Origin: Bryobacteraceae bacterium
GTDB taxonomy: Bacteria; Acidobacteriota; Terriglobia; Bryobacterales; Bryobacteraceae
Assembly: GCA_025928545.1 (NCBI GenBank)
Contig: JAICJH010000040.1
Span: 1 to 61,555, forward strand
Reading direction: 5' to 3'
DNA length: 61,555 nt
Shown here: positions 27,106 through 35,103 of the stretch, one piece after another
Numbering within the stretch: position 1 is the first letter of the stretch
Layout of the letters: the number at the start of each line of letters is the position of its first letter
Program-made: the position numbers and the translations under genes
Notes under the pieces: model-generated
The model's input: the letters and a program-made list of their open reading frames with translations, nothing else
Database searches by the model: none
What the model was told of the DNA's origin: nothing

Positions 27106-28197
27106 ATGATGAAATCCCTCACCGCCCTGCTCGCGCTCTCACTCGGCATCGCGGCCCCAGCAAGATCGGCACCAGTTGCCTTCAGTCCGATCGGGCGTCT
27201 TCTCGCAGACGCGCAGGTTGTCATTGTCGGAACTCTTCAGAGCCAAACCCGCTTGGGAGACATGTCCATATTGACGATCGGCGCTGTTCGAACAATCAAA
27301 GGTCCCGCAACGCCCGGCGCCATCATCAACACGACATGGCTGGCTCCACCGCCCCAATTCTCCCTCGATTCGTTAACGGGGATGACGGCATTGTGGTTTC
27401 TCAAGAACACGAACTCCGGCAACAACTGGACGGTGCTTCCTCTCCTGACTGGCAGTGATGTGCCCTTCTCGAGCGCCGTGCTTAGAGTGCCCGTCGAAGC
27501 TCCTCCCTTAGGCAGCCGGGTATCGACGCCGGAGGATAAGCTGCTGGCCGAAATCACAGCCACCGCTCAGGTTCCCGCCATGTCGAAGGATGCTTCTCTT
27601 TTCGTGGTGATGCGCAGCATCAATGATCTGACTTCGCCGCTTCTCGATACGTTCTGGGCGAGACAATTGTCATCGCCCGACCCGGCGGTGAGCCATGAAG
27701 CTCGCGTATTTCTCCTCAAAAAAGGCATCTCAGAACAAATGACAGCGTTTGACGGAACGGACCCCGGCGCTTTGGATGCGCAAAGTGTCAGCTTCCTTTC
27801 AATTGCAATTTGTTCCTGGAGAAGCACTGACGAAGCGGGTATAGCTGCACTCGGCAAGTTGTCCCAGGCGCCATATCCGGATACCCTTCGGTCTTGTGCC
27901 GCGCATGCGCTGAGCGACATTCACACGGAGAACGCGCTGCCGTTCCTCAGGTCGCTGCTCGATGATGTGGGTCGGGAACGACGCTATTCCGCGGTAACGG
28001 GTATCGCGGCCTACGCGGCTGGCCTGCCGGTTCAGCGGGACACAGATAAGGCCGATGTAGAGTGGCTGCGTCCGGCCCCCGGCTCCGGTGTGCCTGCGGA
28101 ATACCTGCAACACGATCCGGCGTTGAACGATTTTTACAAGGATGAGCAAACTTCTATTTCCTACTGGAAAACCTGGCTGGATAAGCGCCGACCCTGA
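27106..28197 (+). CDS. Secreted protein with HEAT-like C-terminal region
   Basis: A 363-residue protein with a signal peptide (MMKSLTALLALSLGIAAPARSA). The middle (about 30-130) looks like a small beta-rich domain (VVIVGTLQSQ, LTIGAVRTIKG). The C-terminal half (about 200-330) has alternating helices of HEAT type (SHEARVFLLKKG, LRSCAAHALSDI, RRYSAVTGIAAYAAG). I do not recognise a named family. GGAG lies five bases before the first ATG. It begins 111 bases after the ParA-like gene on the same strand but codes for an exported protein, so it is probably a separate unit. Confidence 0.75.
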   Translation: MMKSLTALLALSLGIAAPARSAPVAFSPIGRLLADAQVVIVGTLQSQTRLGDMSILTIGAVRTIKGPATPGAIINTTWLAPPPQFSLDSLTGMTALWFLKNTNSGNNWTVLPLLTGSDVPFSSAVLRVPVEAPPLGSRVSTPEDKLLAEITATAQVPAMSKDASLFVVMRSINDLTSPLLDTFWARQLSSPDPAVSHEARVFLLKKGISEQMTAFDGTDPGALDAQSVSFLSIAICSWRSTDEAGIAALGKLSQAPYPDTLRSCAAHALSDIHTENALPFLRSLLDDVGRERRYSAVTGIAAYAAGLPVQRDTDKADVEWLRPAPGSGVPAEYLQHDPALNDFYKDEQTSISYWKTWLDKRRP

Positions 28198-28311
28198 TTG
28201 GAATGCGGTCCACCCACCCTTTCCGCCCAGCCCAAAAACCCGGTGACAACGAAATTTCGCCTCTATTTCCTTTCCCCTCAACGCGCCCTCGGTTTTTCAG
28301 CCCCGAAACTA

Positions 28312-28330
28312 TTGACACGCCATCTACCCT
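28312..28330 (+). promoter_or_regulatory. TTGACAC-N5-CTACCCT element
   Basis: TTGACAC, five bases, then CTACCCT, ending 24 bases before the next ATG. A near copy (TTGACAC-N6-CTACTTT) lies at 61435-61454. The spacing is too short for a standard -35/-10 pair, so the two may mark a non-housekeeping promoter class. Confidence 0.3.
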
Positions 28331-28354
28331 GAGTGCAGAGGTAGGTATAACGAC

Positions 28355-29032
28355 ATGGCAACAGCAGCACAAGCAGCCGCGAACGCAGTGAACGCCCAGG
28401 CTTCCACCGGGCCCCGAACCGATGAGGGCAAAGCTGTCTCATCAAAAAACTCCGTCACACTCGGACTCTTCTCCGGCGACTTCGTTCGTGTCGGCGAAGA
28501 GTCCATCTACGCAACTCTGGCGATCGCTCTCTCCCGCGACCTCGCGCCCGTTGGCACACTCGAAGACATCCTCGCCAATGAAATTCTCCGCGCCACCTGG
28601 CGGCTACGCCGTTGCGGCGAAGTCGAGTCAAACCTCGTGATCCGCCTGAGCGATGACGAAAATTACACTCTCGATCCGATGGAATCCGGCAACGCCGCCA
28701 TCGAAAAAATTCAGAACTCCGTCGATCGCGCCCGCTCCCAGGCCCATCGCCTGCTCCACAGAGCGACCGCCGAACTCCGCAAACTCCAGACCGAACGCCA
28801 GTATCGCGCCGAAACCGCGAAACCCGAAACCGCCGCGGCGTCCTTCGGTCTCGCCAACCGCCCCTGTGTCGCAAAAGCCGTCCGAACCCCAATTGCGTCA
28901 ACAAAACAACCCGTTGCACAGCGAACCCAATTTCCCCTTCCGCCGGAACCGGCGAGCACTCTTCCTTGCTCCGTCGGCGCCCCCGATTTTCGAAATATAC
29001 TGGATTTTATTGCAATGCCGACCGGAAATTAG
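28355..29032 (+). CDS. STGPRTxEGK-motif protein of unknown function
   Basis: A 225-residue protein. The N-terminus carries NAQASTGPRTDEGKAVSSKN followed by a GLF motif. I recall this start (NAxxSTGPRTxEGKxxSSxNAxxHGL) from many uncharacterised acidobacterial and planctomycete proteins. A helical region with ANEILRATWRLRRCGEVE and RARSQAHRLLHRATAELRKLQ follows. The C-terminal 60 residues are low complexity. Function is unknown and no signal peptide is present. Its stop lies two bases before the start of the next gene. Confidence 0.7.
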   Translation: MATAAQAAANAVNAQASTGPRTDEGKAVSSKNSVTLGLFSGDFVRVGEESIYATLAIALSRDLAPVGTLEDILANEILRATWRLRRCGEVESNLVIRLSDDENYTLDPMESGNAAIEKIQNSVDRARSQAHRLLHRATAELRKLQTERQYRAETAKPETAAASFGLANRPCVAKAVRTPIASTKQPVAQRTQFPLPPEPASTLPCSVGAPDFRNILDFIAMPTGN

Positions 29033-29034
29033 CC

Positions 29035-29703
29035 ATGAAATCGATCCTTCTTGCGCTCCTGGCATGCGCATTATCCGCGCAGACGTTCGACAGCGTTTCC
29101 ATCAAACCTTTTACACCGCAGGACGAGGAGGATTCCGCCCCCGCGCGTGAACCCGGCGCCATGCTCTACAGCAACATCTCCCTCAAGCTTCTGATCACCG
29201 CCGCCTGGGGTGTCCGTCCCGATCAGATCGCCGGCCCGCCTTCGCTCGATACCGAACGCTACGATATCGTCGCCAAACCCCCGGCCACTGCCACGAAGGA
29301 TCAGATTCCCGTCATGCTGCAAAATCTTCTGGCCGATCGATTTCACCTCGCTGTTCATGTGGAAGAAAAACCGCGCGTCGGCTACGCTCTGACTGTCGGA
29401 AAGGACGGCCCGAAGATCAAACGCACCAAAGTCGTAACTGGAGCCGACTTCAGCGTGGCGCCAGACCACATCGATATTGCCGGCGCGACAGTCCCGGCCT
29501 TTGCCGGAATGCTCGCGTCATTCCTCGGCCATCCGGTGGCGGACCAGACCGGGATTGCAGGTACCTGGGATTTCAGGCTGAACCTCACCATGGCGGATCT
29601 GAAGGCAGCATCGCCCTCCGTCTTCACGGCGATTCAGAACCTCGGGCTCAATCTCGAAACCCGCGCCACCACAACGAGGTACTTAACAGTTACTCAACAA
29701 TAA
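29035..29703 (+). CDS. TIGR03435-family secreted protein (Solibacter-type)
   Basis: A 222-residue exported protein: signal peptide MKSILLALLACALSAQ, then FDSVSIKP, a NISLKLLITAAWGVRPDQIAGPP block, ERYDIVAKPP, MLQNLLADRFHLAVH and GYALTVGKDGPKI, the hallmarks of the TIGR03435 family, which is greatly expanded in Solibacter. A second block (PAFAGMLASFLGHPVADQTG) completes the domain. Function is unknown. ATG29035 is two bases after the preceding stop, so the two may be co-transcribed. This is one of the best lineage markers in the window. Confidence 0.88.
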   Translation: MKSILLALLACALSAQTFDSVSIKPFTPQDEEDSAPAREPGAMLYSNISLKLLITAAWGVRPDQIAGPPSLDTERYDIVAKPPATATKDQIPVMLQNLLADRFHLAVHVEEKPRVGYALTVGKDGPKIKRTKVVTGADFSVAPDHIDIAGATVPAFAGMLASFLGHPVADQTGIAGTWDFRLNLTMADLKAASPSVFTAIQNLGLNLETRATTTRYLTVTQQ

Positions 29704-29708
29704 AGGCT

Positions 29709-29738
29709 TTTATCGGCGTGCACCGGCGTTCATCGGCG
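29709..29738. repeat. Three 10-bp units (consensus TTCATCGGCG) between convergent genes
   Basis: TTTATCGGCG, TGCACCGGCG and TTCATCGGCG are adjacent, in phase at ten bases. They fill most of the 39 bases between two convergent stops. Similar CATCGGCG iterations are, from memory, frequent extragenic repeats in this lineage. Confidence 0.5.
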
Positions 29739-29742
29739 GCCA

Positions 29743-31686
29743 TTATTGCTTTTCCGCGGCCAAAGCCTTTTTCCCCGCGGCCAGCACTTTAACGATCGCG
29801 TCGGCATCGAAAACGCTGCCGCCCCACGTTCCACCGCTGGCATCCTGAAGCGCAGCCCACAGCCGCGTATCTTCCGGCAGATCTTTATCGGCGGCAAGAT
29901 CCGGCCGCGAATCGCGCGCCGCCAGAATCGCTGTGCCTGCCTCCACACCCGAAACCTTACCGCCCTCGCCGACCAGATTGACACTCCCATGAAGCCCAAC
30001 CCGATCAATCACAATTTCGATCATGTCGCCTTCCCGCAGCTTGCCGATCGGGCCACCCGCGAGAGCTTCCGGCGACACATGCCCGATGCACGCGCCTGTC
30101 GAAACACCGCTGAAACGCGCATCCGTCAGCAGGCTCACGTGTTTTCCGAATGGCAGATACTTCAGTGCGGAGGTCAGTTGGTAAGTCTCCTCCATGCCCG
30201 CACCCATGGGCCCGCGGCAGATGAGCACCAGGATATCGCCCTTCTCGATCTTCTTCGCCTTAATCGCCGCAATAGCATCCGGCTCGGTGAGGAAAATTTT
30301 CGCCGGCCCGGTCTTGCGATACACCCCATCGGCATCCACCACCTGCGGATCGATGCCCGTCGCCTTCACCACGGACCCTTCCGGTGCAAGATTGCCCGCC
30401 GGGAAGCACGTGGTCGCAGTCATGCCGTGTTTAGCCGCCGAATCCGGCGAATGAATCACCCGGTCCGGATCCACCCGATCGCGTTCCAGCAGCAGTTTAC
30501 GCAGCGTGTGACGGCGTTCGGAATCTTCCCACTCATCCAGCTGTTGGTCGAGCGTCATACCGCCGACAGTGATCGCCTTCGTCTCAAGCAGGCCCGCACG
30601 CCGCAAATGCAGCATCGTTTCCGGAACGCCGCCCGCCAGGAAAACATGGATCGTCGCGTATGGTCCATTGGGCATCGCGTCCACCAGGCGAGGCACCTGA
30701 CGGCTGATCCGCGCCCAATCCTCGGCGACTGGCCGTTGCAGGCCCGCCGAGAACGCAATCGCGGGCGTGTGCAGAATCAGATTCGTGGATCCGCCGAATG
30801 CCGCGTGCGCCACCATCGCGTTGTGCAGCGCAGCATCGGTCAGGATGTCGCGCATCTTTGTGCCGCGCTTTTCCATTTCCATCAGCGCATGCGCGGAACG
30901 CTTCGCCATATCGAGCCAGATTGCGTGCCCGGAAGGAGCCAGCGCCGAATGGCTCAGCGACATCCCCAGAGCCTCGCCCACCACCTGAGCGGTCGCAGCC
31001 GTTCCCAGAAACTGGCATCCGCCGCCCGGAGACGCACAAGTGCGGCAACCCATGTCGGACGCATCTTCCAGACTGATCTCGCCGTGAACGTAACGCACGC
31101 CGATGGATTGAATCCGCCCCGCGTCCTCTCCCTGTTCCGGCAGCAGCGTCACCCCGCCGGGCACCAGAACGCATGGCAGATCGTGCATTGCCGCCAGTGC
31201 CATCATCATCGCGGGCAGGCCTTTGTCGCACGTCGCCACCCCCAACACGCCGCGCCGTGTCGGCAGCGAACGGATCAGACGGCGGAAGATAACCGCCGCG
31301 TCGTTGCGGTACGGCAGGCTGTCGAACATCGCAGTCGTACCCTGCGAGCGCCCGTCGCATGGATCGGTGCAATAGCCGGCAAAAGGAATCGCCCCGGCGG
31401 CCTTGAACTCCTGCGCCGCGGCTTCCATCAACAGCCCCACTTCCCAGTGGCCCGTGTGATAACCCAGTGCGATTGCGGTGCCGTCGGCGGCGCGGATACC
31501 GCCGTGCGTCGAAAGGATCAGGTACTCCTTGCCCCCCAAAGCCGATGGATTCCAGCCCATCCCGGCATTCTGACTAAGCCCGAAAAGGTCTCCGGAAGGC
31601 CGTTCGCGAAGCATTTCCGGGGTGAGCGGCAAAGAGCCCGCGGGCCCTTTCGCCCGCGTGGGTACATCGAAAAGTTTATTTGCCAT
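29743..31686 (-). CDS. Sugar-acid dehydratase, YjhG/YagF type (IlvD/Edd superfamily)
   Basis: A 647-residue Fe-S dehydratase that would remove water from an aldonic acid (D-xylonate in the E. coli YjhG/YagF enzymes) to give a 2-keto-3-deoxy acid. Family blocks in order: [66 protein letters not shown] (Cys ligands), [49 protein letters not shown]. Length matches YjhG (655) rather than IlvD (about 560). The ATG directly follows the stop of the short-chain dehydrogenase upstream, so the two are one operon, consistent with oxidation then dehydration of a sugar. The actual substrate is inferred. Confidence 0.9.
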   Translation of the reverse strand: MANKLFDVPTRAKGPAGSLPLTPEMLRERPSGDLFGLSQNAGMGWNPSALGGKEYLILSTHGGIRAADGTAIALGYHTGHWEVGLLMEAAAQEFKAAGAIPFAGYCTDPCDGRSQGTTAMFDSLPYRNDAAVIFRRLIRSLPTRRGVLGVATCDKGLPAMMMALAAMHDLPCVLVPGGVTLLPEQGEDAGRIQSIGVRYVHGEISLEDASDMGCRTCASPGGGCQFLGTAATAQVVGEALGMSLSHSALAPSGHAIWLDMAKRSAHALMEMEKRGTKMRDILTDAALHNAMVAHAAFGGSTNLILHTPAIAFSAGLQRPVAEDWARISRQVPRLVDAMPNGPYATIHVFLAGGVPETMLHLRRAGLLETKAITVGGMTLDQQLDEWEDSERRHTLRKLLLERDRVDPDRVIHSPDSAAKHGMTATTCFPAGNLAPEGSVVKATGIDPQVVDADGVYRKTGPAKIFLTEPDAIAAIKAKKIEKGDILVLICRGPMGAGMEETYQLTSALKYLPFGKHVSLLTDARFSGVSTGACIGHVSPEALAGGPIGKLREGDMIEIVIDRVGLHGSVNLVGEGGKVSGVEAGTAILAARDSRPDLAADKDLPEDTRLWAALQDASGGTWGGSVFDADAIVKVLAAGKKALAAEKQ

Positions 31687-32439
31687 CTAAGCCATTGTCC
31701 CGCCATCGATGAAGACTATGGAACCGGTGACGTAACCAGCCTCTTTCGAGGCCAGGTAAAGCACCAGATCGGCCATCTCATCCGGGCGTCCCAGGCGTCC
31801 AACGGGCTGCCGCGCATTGATCTCAGCCGTGATCTTCTCGACCTCATGACTGTGGTATTTGGCTATATAGCCTTCGACGAAAGGTGTGTCGGTTGTGCCT
31901 GGGGAGATCGCATTGACCCGTACTTTGCCTGCATATTCGATTGCCAGTTGTTTGGTCATGGCATGCACGGCGCCCTTGGAGGCGCTGTAGGCGAAACGGC
32001 GGCGGAAGCCCTTCACAGCGGCGCACGAACCAATATTGACGATGTTGCCGCCAGAGGCGATCAACAGCGGGATGGCCGCCCGGGTGACATAAAACGTTCC
32101 TTCCGCGTTGATGCGCATGATTCGCTGGAAATCTTCCGTAGTGGTCTCTTCCACGCTCGCCACCAGCCCGATACCGGCGTTGTTCACAAGGATATCCAGC
32201 TTCGGCAGCGCGGCAAAAGCCGCATTCACGGCGGCTTCATCCGAGATATCGAGCTGAATGGCGCTCGATCCGGGAAGCTCTGTGGAAAGCTGGTCCGCGC
32301 GCTCCTTATTAACGTCGGCGATAATCACCTTCGCTCCCGACCACGTGAATCGGCGGCAAATTGCCTCCCCGATTCCACTCGCGCCACCTGTTACAAGCGC
32401 GGTCAGTCCATCCAGACGAAAAGGTTCTCGATTGTTCAT
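31687..32439 (-). CDS. Short-chain dehydrogenase/reductase (sugar oxidation candidate)
   Basis: A 250-residue classical SDR: NAD(P)-binding ALVTGGASGIGEAI at residues 13-26, ILVNNAGIG, catalytic Ser in IGSCAAVKG, Tyr-Lys in YSASKGA, and the C-terminal GSIVFIDGG. An acidic residue after strand 2 (IIADVNKE) favours NAD over NADP. It is translated immediately before the dehydratase, so it may oxidise the sugar or a later intermediate of the same pathway. The start lies 59 bases from a divergent SDR gene across a repeat-bearing control region. Confidence 0.85.
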   Translation of the reverse strand: MNNREPFRLDGLTALVTGGASGIGEAICRRFTWSGAKVIIADVNKERADQLSTELPGSSAIQLDISDEAAVNAAFAALPKLDILVNNAGIGLVASVEETTTEDFQRIMRINAEGTFYVTRAAIPLLIASGGNIVNIGSCAAVKGFRRRFAYSASKGAVHAMTKQLAIEYAGKVRVNAISPGTTDTPFVEGYIAKYHSHEVEKITAEINARQPVGRLGRPDEMADLVLYLASKEAGYVTGSIVFIDGGTMA

Positions 32440-32442
32440 TAT

Positions 32443-32474
32443 GTTTTAACGGTAGGTTTAACTGCGGGTTTAAA
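32443..32474. promoter_or_regulatory. Three direct repeats of G(T/G)TTTAA(C/A) at 12-bp spacing
   Basis: GTTTTAAC starts at 32443, GGTTTAAC at 32455 and GGTTTAAA at 32467, exactly 12 bases apart. They fill the gap between two divergent SDR genes and lie just before a TATACT box at 32482-32487 on the plus strand. This layout suggests an operator bound by a cooperative regulator. No regulator gene is adjacent. Confidence 0.5.
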
Positions 32475-32497
32475 TGCTGAGTATACTAATGGATTCC

Positions 32498-33265
32498 ATG
32501 GCAAACCAGACCAGCACCAACCTCACCGGAAAAGTTGCATTGATCACAGGCGGCAGTCGCGGCCTGGGCAGGGCGATGGCGCTCTCCCTCAGCGCCGCGG
32601 GAGCCACCATAGCGCTCGCGGCCCGCGATGCCGAAAAGCTGAATTCCGTGAAGGCCGAAATCGAAGCTGCCGGAGGCAAAGCGGCTGCCTATGTAGCCGA
32701 TGTTGTCGACGAGGCCAGCGTCGAGAAGCTCCAAAAGGACATTACAGCCGAGCTTGGCGCCGTGCAGATCCTGATCAACAACGCCGGCATGAACATCCGC
32801 AAGAACCTCACGGAGTTCACTCTGGACGAATGGAACAGGGTGCTGGATACGAATCTGACCAGCGTTTTCCTGCTTTGCCGCGCGTTTGTTCCCGCGATGA
32901 AGGGTACCGGTTATGGCCGCATCCTGAACATGACCTCCATCATGAGTCACGTCTCGCTGCCGGGCCGCGCCGCATACTCGTCGAGCAAAGCCGCCCTGCT
33001 GGGTCTGACGCGTGCGCTCGCCCTCGAAGTGGCCGATCAGGGTATCACCGTCAACGGCATCAGCCCGGGGCCGTTCGGCACCGAAATGAATACGCCGCTC
33101 ATGCAGAATCCGGAACTGAACGCCCAGTTCGTGGCCAACATCCCGCTGGGCCGCTGGGGCAAGGTCGAAGAGATCGGCGCACTGGCCTGCTACCTCTGCT
33201 CGGAAGACGCCGGCTTCATCACCGGAACCGACATCCTGATCGACGGCGGCTGGACCGCGAAGTAG
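32498..33265 (+). CDS. Short-chain dehydrogenase, gluconate-5-dehydrogenase/FabG-like
   Basis: A 255-residue SDR: ALITGGSRGLGRAM, ILINNAGMNIR, NMTSIMSH with the catalytic Ser, YSSSKAA with Tyr-Lys, GISPGPFGTEMN, and TGTDILIDGGWTAK. ALAARDAEK after strand 2 suggests NADP use. The layout resembles gluconate/ketoacid dehydrogenases. It is divergent from the SDR-dehydratase operon and shares its control region, which supports a role in the same sugar-acid pathway. Upstream ATGs at 32474 and 32489 are in frame. ATG32498 is preferred because a TATACT box at 32482 would place the transcript start near 32494. Confidence 0.82.
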   Translation: MANQTSTNLTGKVALITGGSRGLGRAMALSLSAAGATIALAARDAEKLNSVKAEIEAAGGKAAAYVADVVDEASVEKLQKDITAELGAVQILINNAGMNIRKNLTEFTLDEWNRVLDTNLTSVFLLCRAFVPAMKGTGYGRILNMTSIMSHVSLPGRAAYSSSKAALLGLTRALALEVADQGITVNGISPGPFGTEMNTPLMQNPELNAQFVANIPLGRWGKVEEIGALACYLCSEDAGFITGTDILIDGGWTAK

Positions 33266-33294
33266 CCTCTGCCGTTTTATGGCAGAATACTTTC

Positions 33295-35103
33295 GTGCTT
33301 CGCTCCATCACCCAGAGTAAAGAATGGAAGCTCTTCGCCGCCCTGTGGCACGCTGACCCCGGCCTCGCCGCCGGTTGGTGGGCCGGCGTAGTTCTCCGCG
33401 GAATCCTCCCCGTCGCGTTCGCGATCTCGATGGGCGTTCTGGTGTCGGCCGTTCAGCGCGGCAATCCATTGGTTGGCCCGCTGACTCTCGCGGGCGCCAT
33501 CTTCGTCCTGCTTCAGGTGCTCGGTCCGATCCACCGTGCGATCAGTTCCAATATCGGCGATCGCACCGCGGCCTGGCTTTACGACCGCCTCACGGAAGCC
33601 TGCGTCAGACCGCCCGGTATGGGCCACCTCGAAGATCCCGCGCTCACCGGCGATCTGACGGCTGCCCGCGATTTTGATCTCGGCATGACCGGCCCGCCTC
33701 TTTCCATCTCGATGGATTTCATTTCCTCAGGATTGATCGAAATGATCGGCGGCGTAGCCTCCGCGTTAATTGTTGCCCGTTACGCATGGTGGGCTGCCGC
33801 TTTGCTCGCGGGCGCCTGGCTTGCCACTCACTGGTTCCTGCGGGAAAGCGCGGTCTGGTTCGACCGCAACACCGATGAGGTTCGCCGCGCGCAGCGGGAT
33901 GCCGACTACGCTTATCGCCTCGCCGTCGACCCGCCCGCCAGCAAAGAGCTCCGAATGTTCGGTCTGGCGGGGTGGGCAATTGAGCGGTTCATCGCCCGCC
34001 GCACGCGCCTGCATGAACTGCAATATCAAGCCACGCGCCTGCGCGAGCGCCCCGTGATCTGGTGCATGCTGCTGGTGGTCTCCTCCAACGTGCTGGTCTT
34101 CTGGTTACTCGCGCTGGCCACCGCCGATGGCCGCATCACCCTCGGGGAAGCGGTTGTTTATGTACAAAGTGCGGTCGGTGTCTCCCTGATTGCTTTTGGA
34201 GGCTTCAGTTGGGCACTGGACGGGGCGGCAGCGCCCGTGGCCGCTGTGATGCGCCTGGAACCTGCCATGCGTCCCGCGGGTGCGCTGGTTTCCGGCAACC
34301 GCGTCGCGGCCGGCACTCCGGCGCACGAAATCCGCCTCCGGGATGTCACGTTCGCCTATCCTTCGGCGGCAGCCGCTTCTCCCGTGCTGGACCATTTCGA
34401 TCTCACCATTCCGGCGGGATCGTCCCTCGCCATCGTAGGGCAGAACGGCGCAGGCAAAACGACGCTTGCCAAGTTGCTCTGCCGCCTGTACGACCCGCAG
34501 TCGGGCGCCATCGAAATCGACGGTGTGGATCTTCGCGATTTCGATCTGGCTTCATGGCGTTCCCGCGTGACCGCCGTTTTTCAGGATTTCATTCGCTTCG
34601 AACTGCCCATGCGCGACAATGTGGCTCCCACGGGCGCTCCCGACGACGTGATTCACGCTGCCCTCGAATCCGCCGGTGCGGCGAACCTCGCATCGCTCGA
34701 TACCATCCTGGCGCGCGGCTACCAGGACGGCACCGATCTTTCCGGCGGCCAGTGGCAACGCGTCGCCCTCGCCCGCGCACTGGCTGCCGTGAAACTCGGG
34801 GCGGGCGTCATCCTGCTCGACGAGCCCACCGCCCAACTCGACGTGCGCGGAGAAGCCGAAATCTTCGAACGCCTTCTTGCCGCCACCCGGCACTGCACCA
34901 CGATTCTGATTTCGCATCGCTTCTCCACCGTTCGCCATGCGGATCGGATTTGCGTGCTGGAGCATGGCCATGTCGTCGAACTCGGTTCGCACGATGAACT
35001 CATGGCGCAAGGTGGCCGCTACCGGACGATGTTCGATCTTCAGGCCCAGCGTTTCCATGTCCCGGAAGGAGAGGAGGGCACAACCTATGAAGTCCTCGCC
35101 TGA
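33295..35103 (+). CDS. ABC exporter half-transporter 1 (permease-ATPase)
   Basis: A 602-residue fused exporter: about six membrane segments in residues 20-310, then an ATPase with GQNGAGKTT, an FQDF Q-loop, intact LSGGQWQR, Walker B VILLDEPTA and switch ISHRFST. GTG33295 follows a small hairpin (33268-33286, TCTGCC/GGCAGA). The frame is open far upstream, but that part is antisense to other genes. It overlaps the next half-transporter by 17 bases, implying a heterodimer. QNGAGKTT and the FQDF motif are typical of exporters near peptide or lantibiotic-like loci, but no substrate gene is seen here. Confidence 0.85.
   Translation: MLRSITQSKEWKLFAALWHADPGLAAGWWAGVVLRGILPVAFAISMGVLVSAVQRGNPLVGPLTLAGAIFVLLQVLGPIHRAISSNIGDRTAAWLYDRLTEACVRPPGMGHLEDPALTGDLTAARDFDLGMTGPPLSISMDFISSGLIEMIGGVASALIVARYAWWAAALLAGAWLATHWFLRESAVWFDRNTDEVRRAQRDADYAYRLAVDPPASKELRMFGLAGWAIERFIARRTRLHELQYQATRLRERPVIWCMLLVVSSNVLVFWLLALATADGRITLGEAVVYVQSAVGVSLIAFGGFSWALDGAAAPVAAVMRLEPAMRPAGALVSGNRVAAGTPAHEIRLRDVTFAYPSAAAASPVLDHFDLTIPAGSSLAIVGQNGAGKTTLAKLLCRLYDPQSGAIEIDGVDLRDFDLASWRSRVTAVFQDFIRFELPMRDNVAPTGAPDDVIHAALESAGAANLASLDTILARGYQDGTDLSGGQWQRVALARALAAVKLGAGVILLDEPTAQLDVRGEAEIFERLLAATRHCTTILISHRFSTVRHADRICVLEHGHVVELGSHDELMAQGGRYRTMFDLQAQRFHVPEGEEGTTYEVLA

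Noticed and set aside
29746..33294. A plus-strand frame running from 29746 into the ABC transporter
   Set aside because: The first 3.5 kb is antisense to the dehydratase and SDR genes or out of frame with the second SDR, and has no family motif; only the part from GTG33295 is the transporter.
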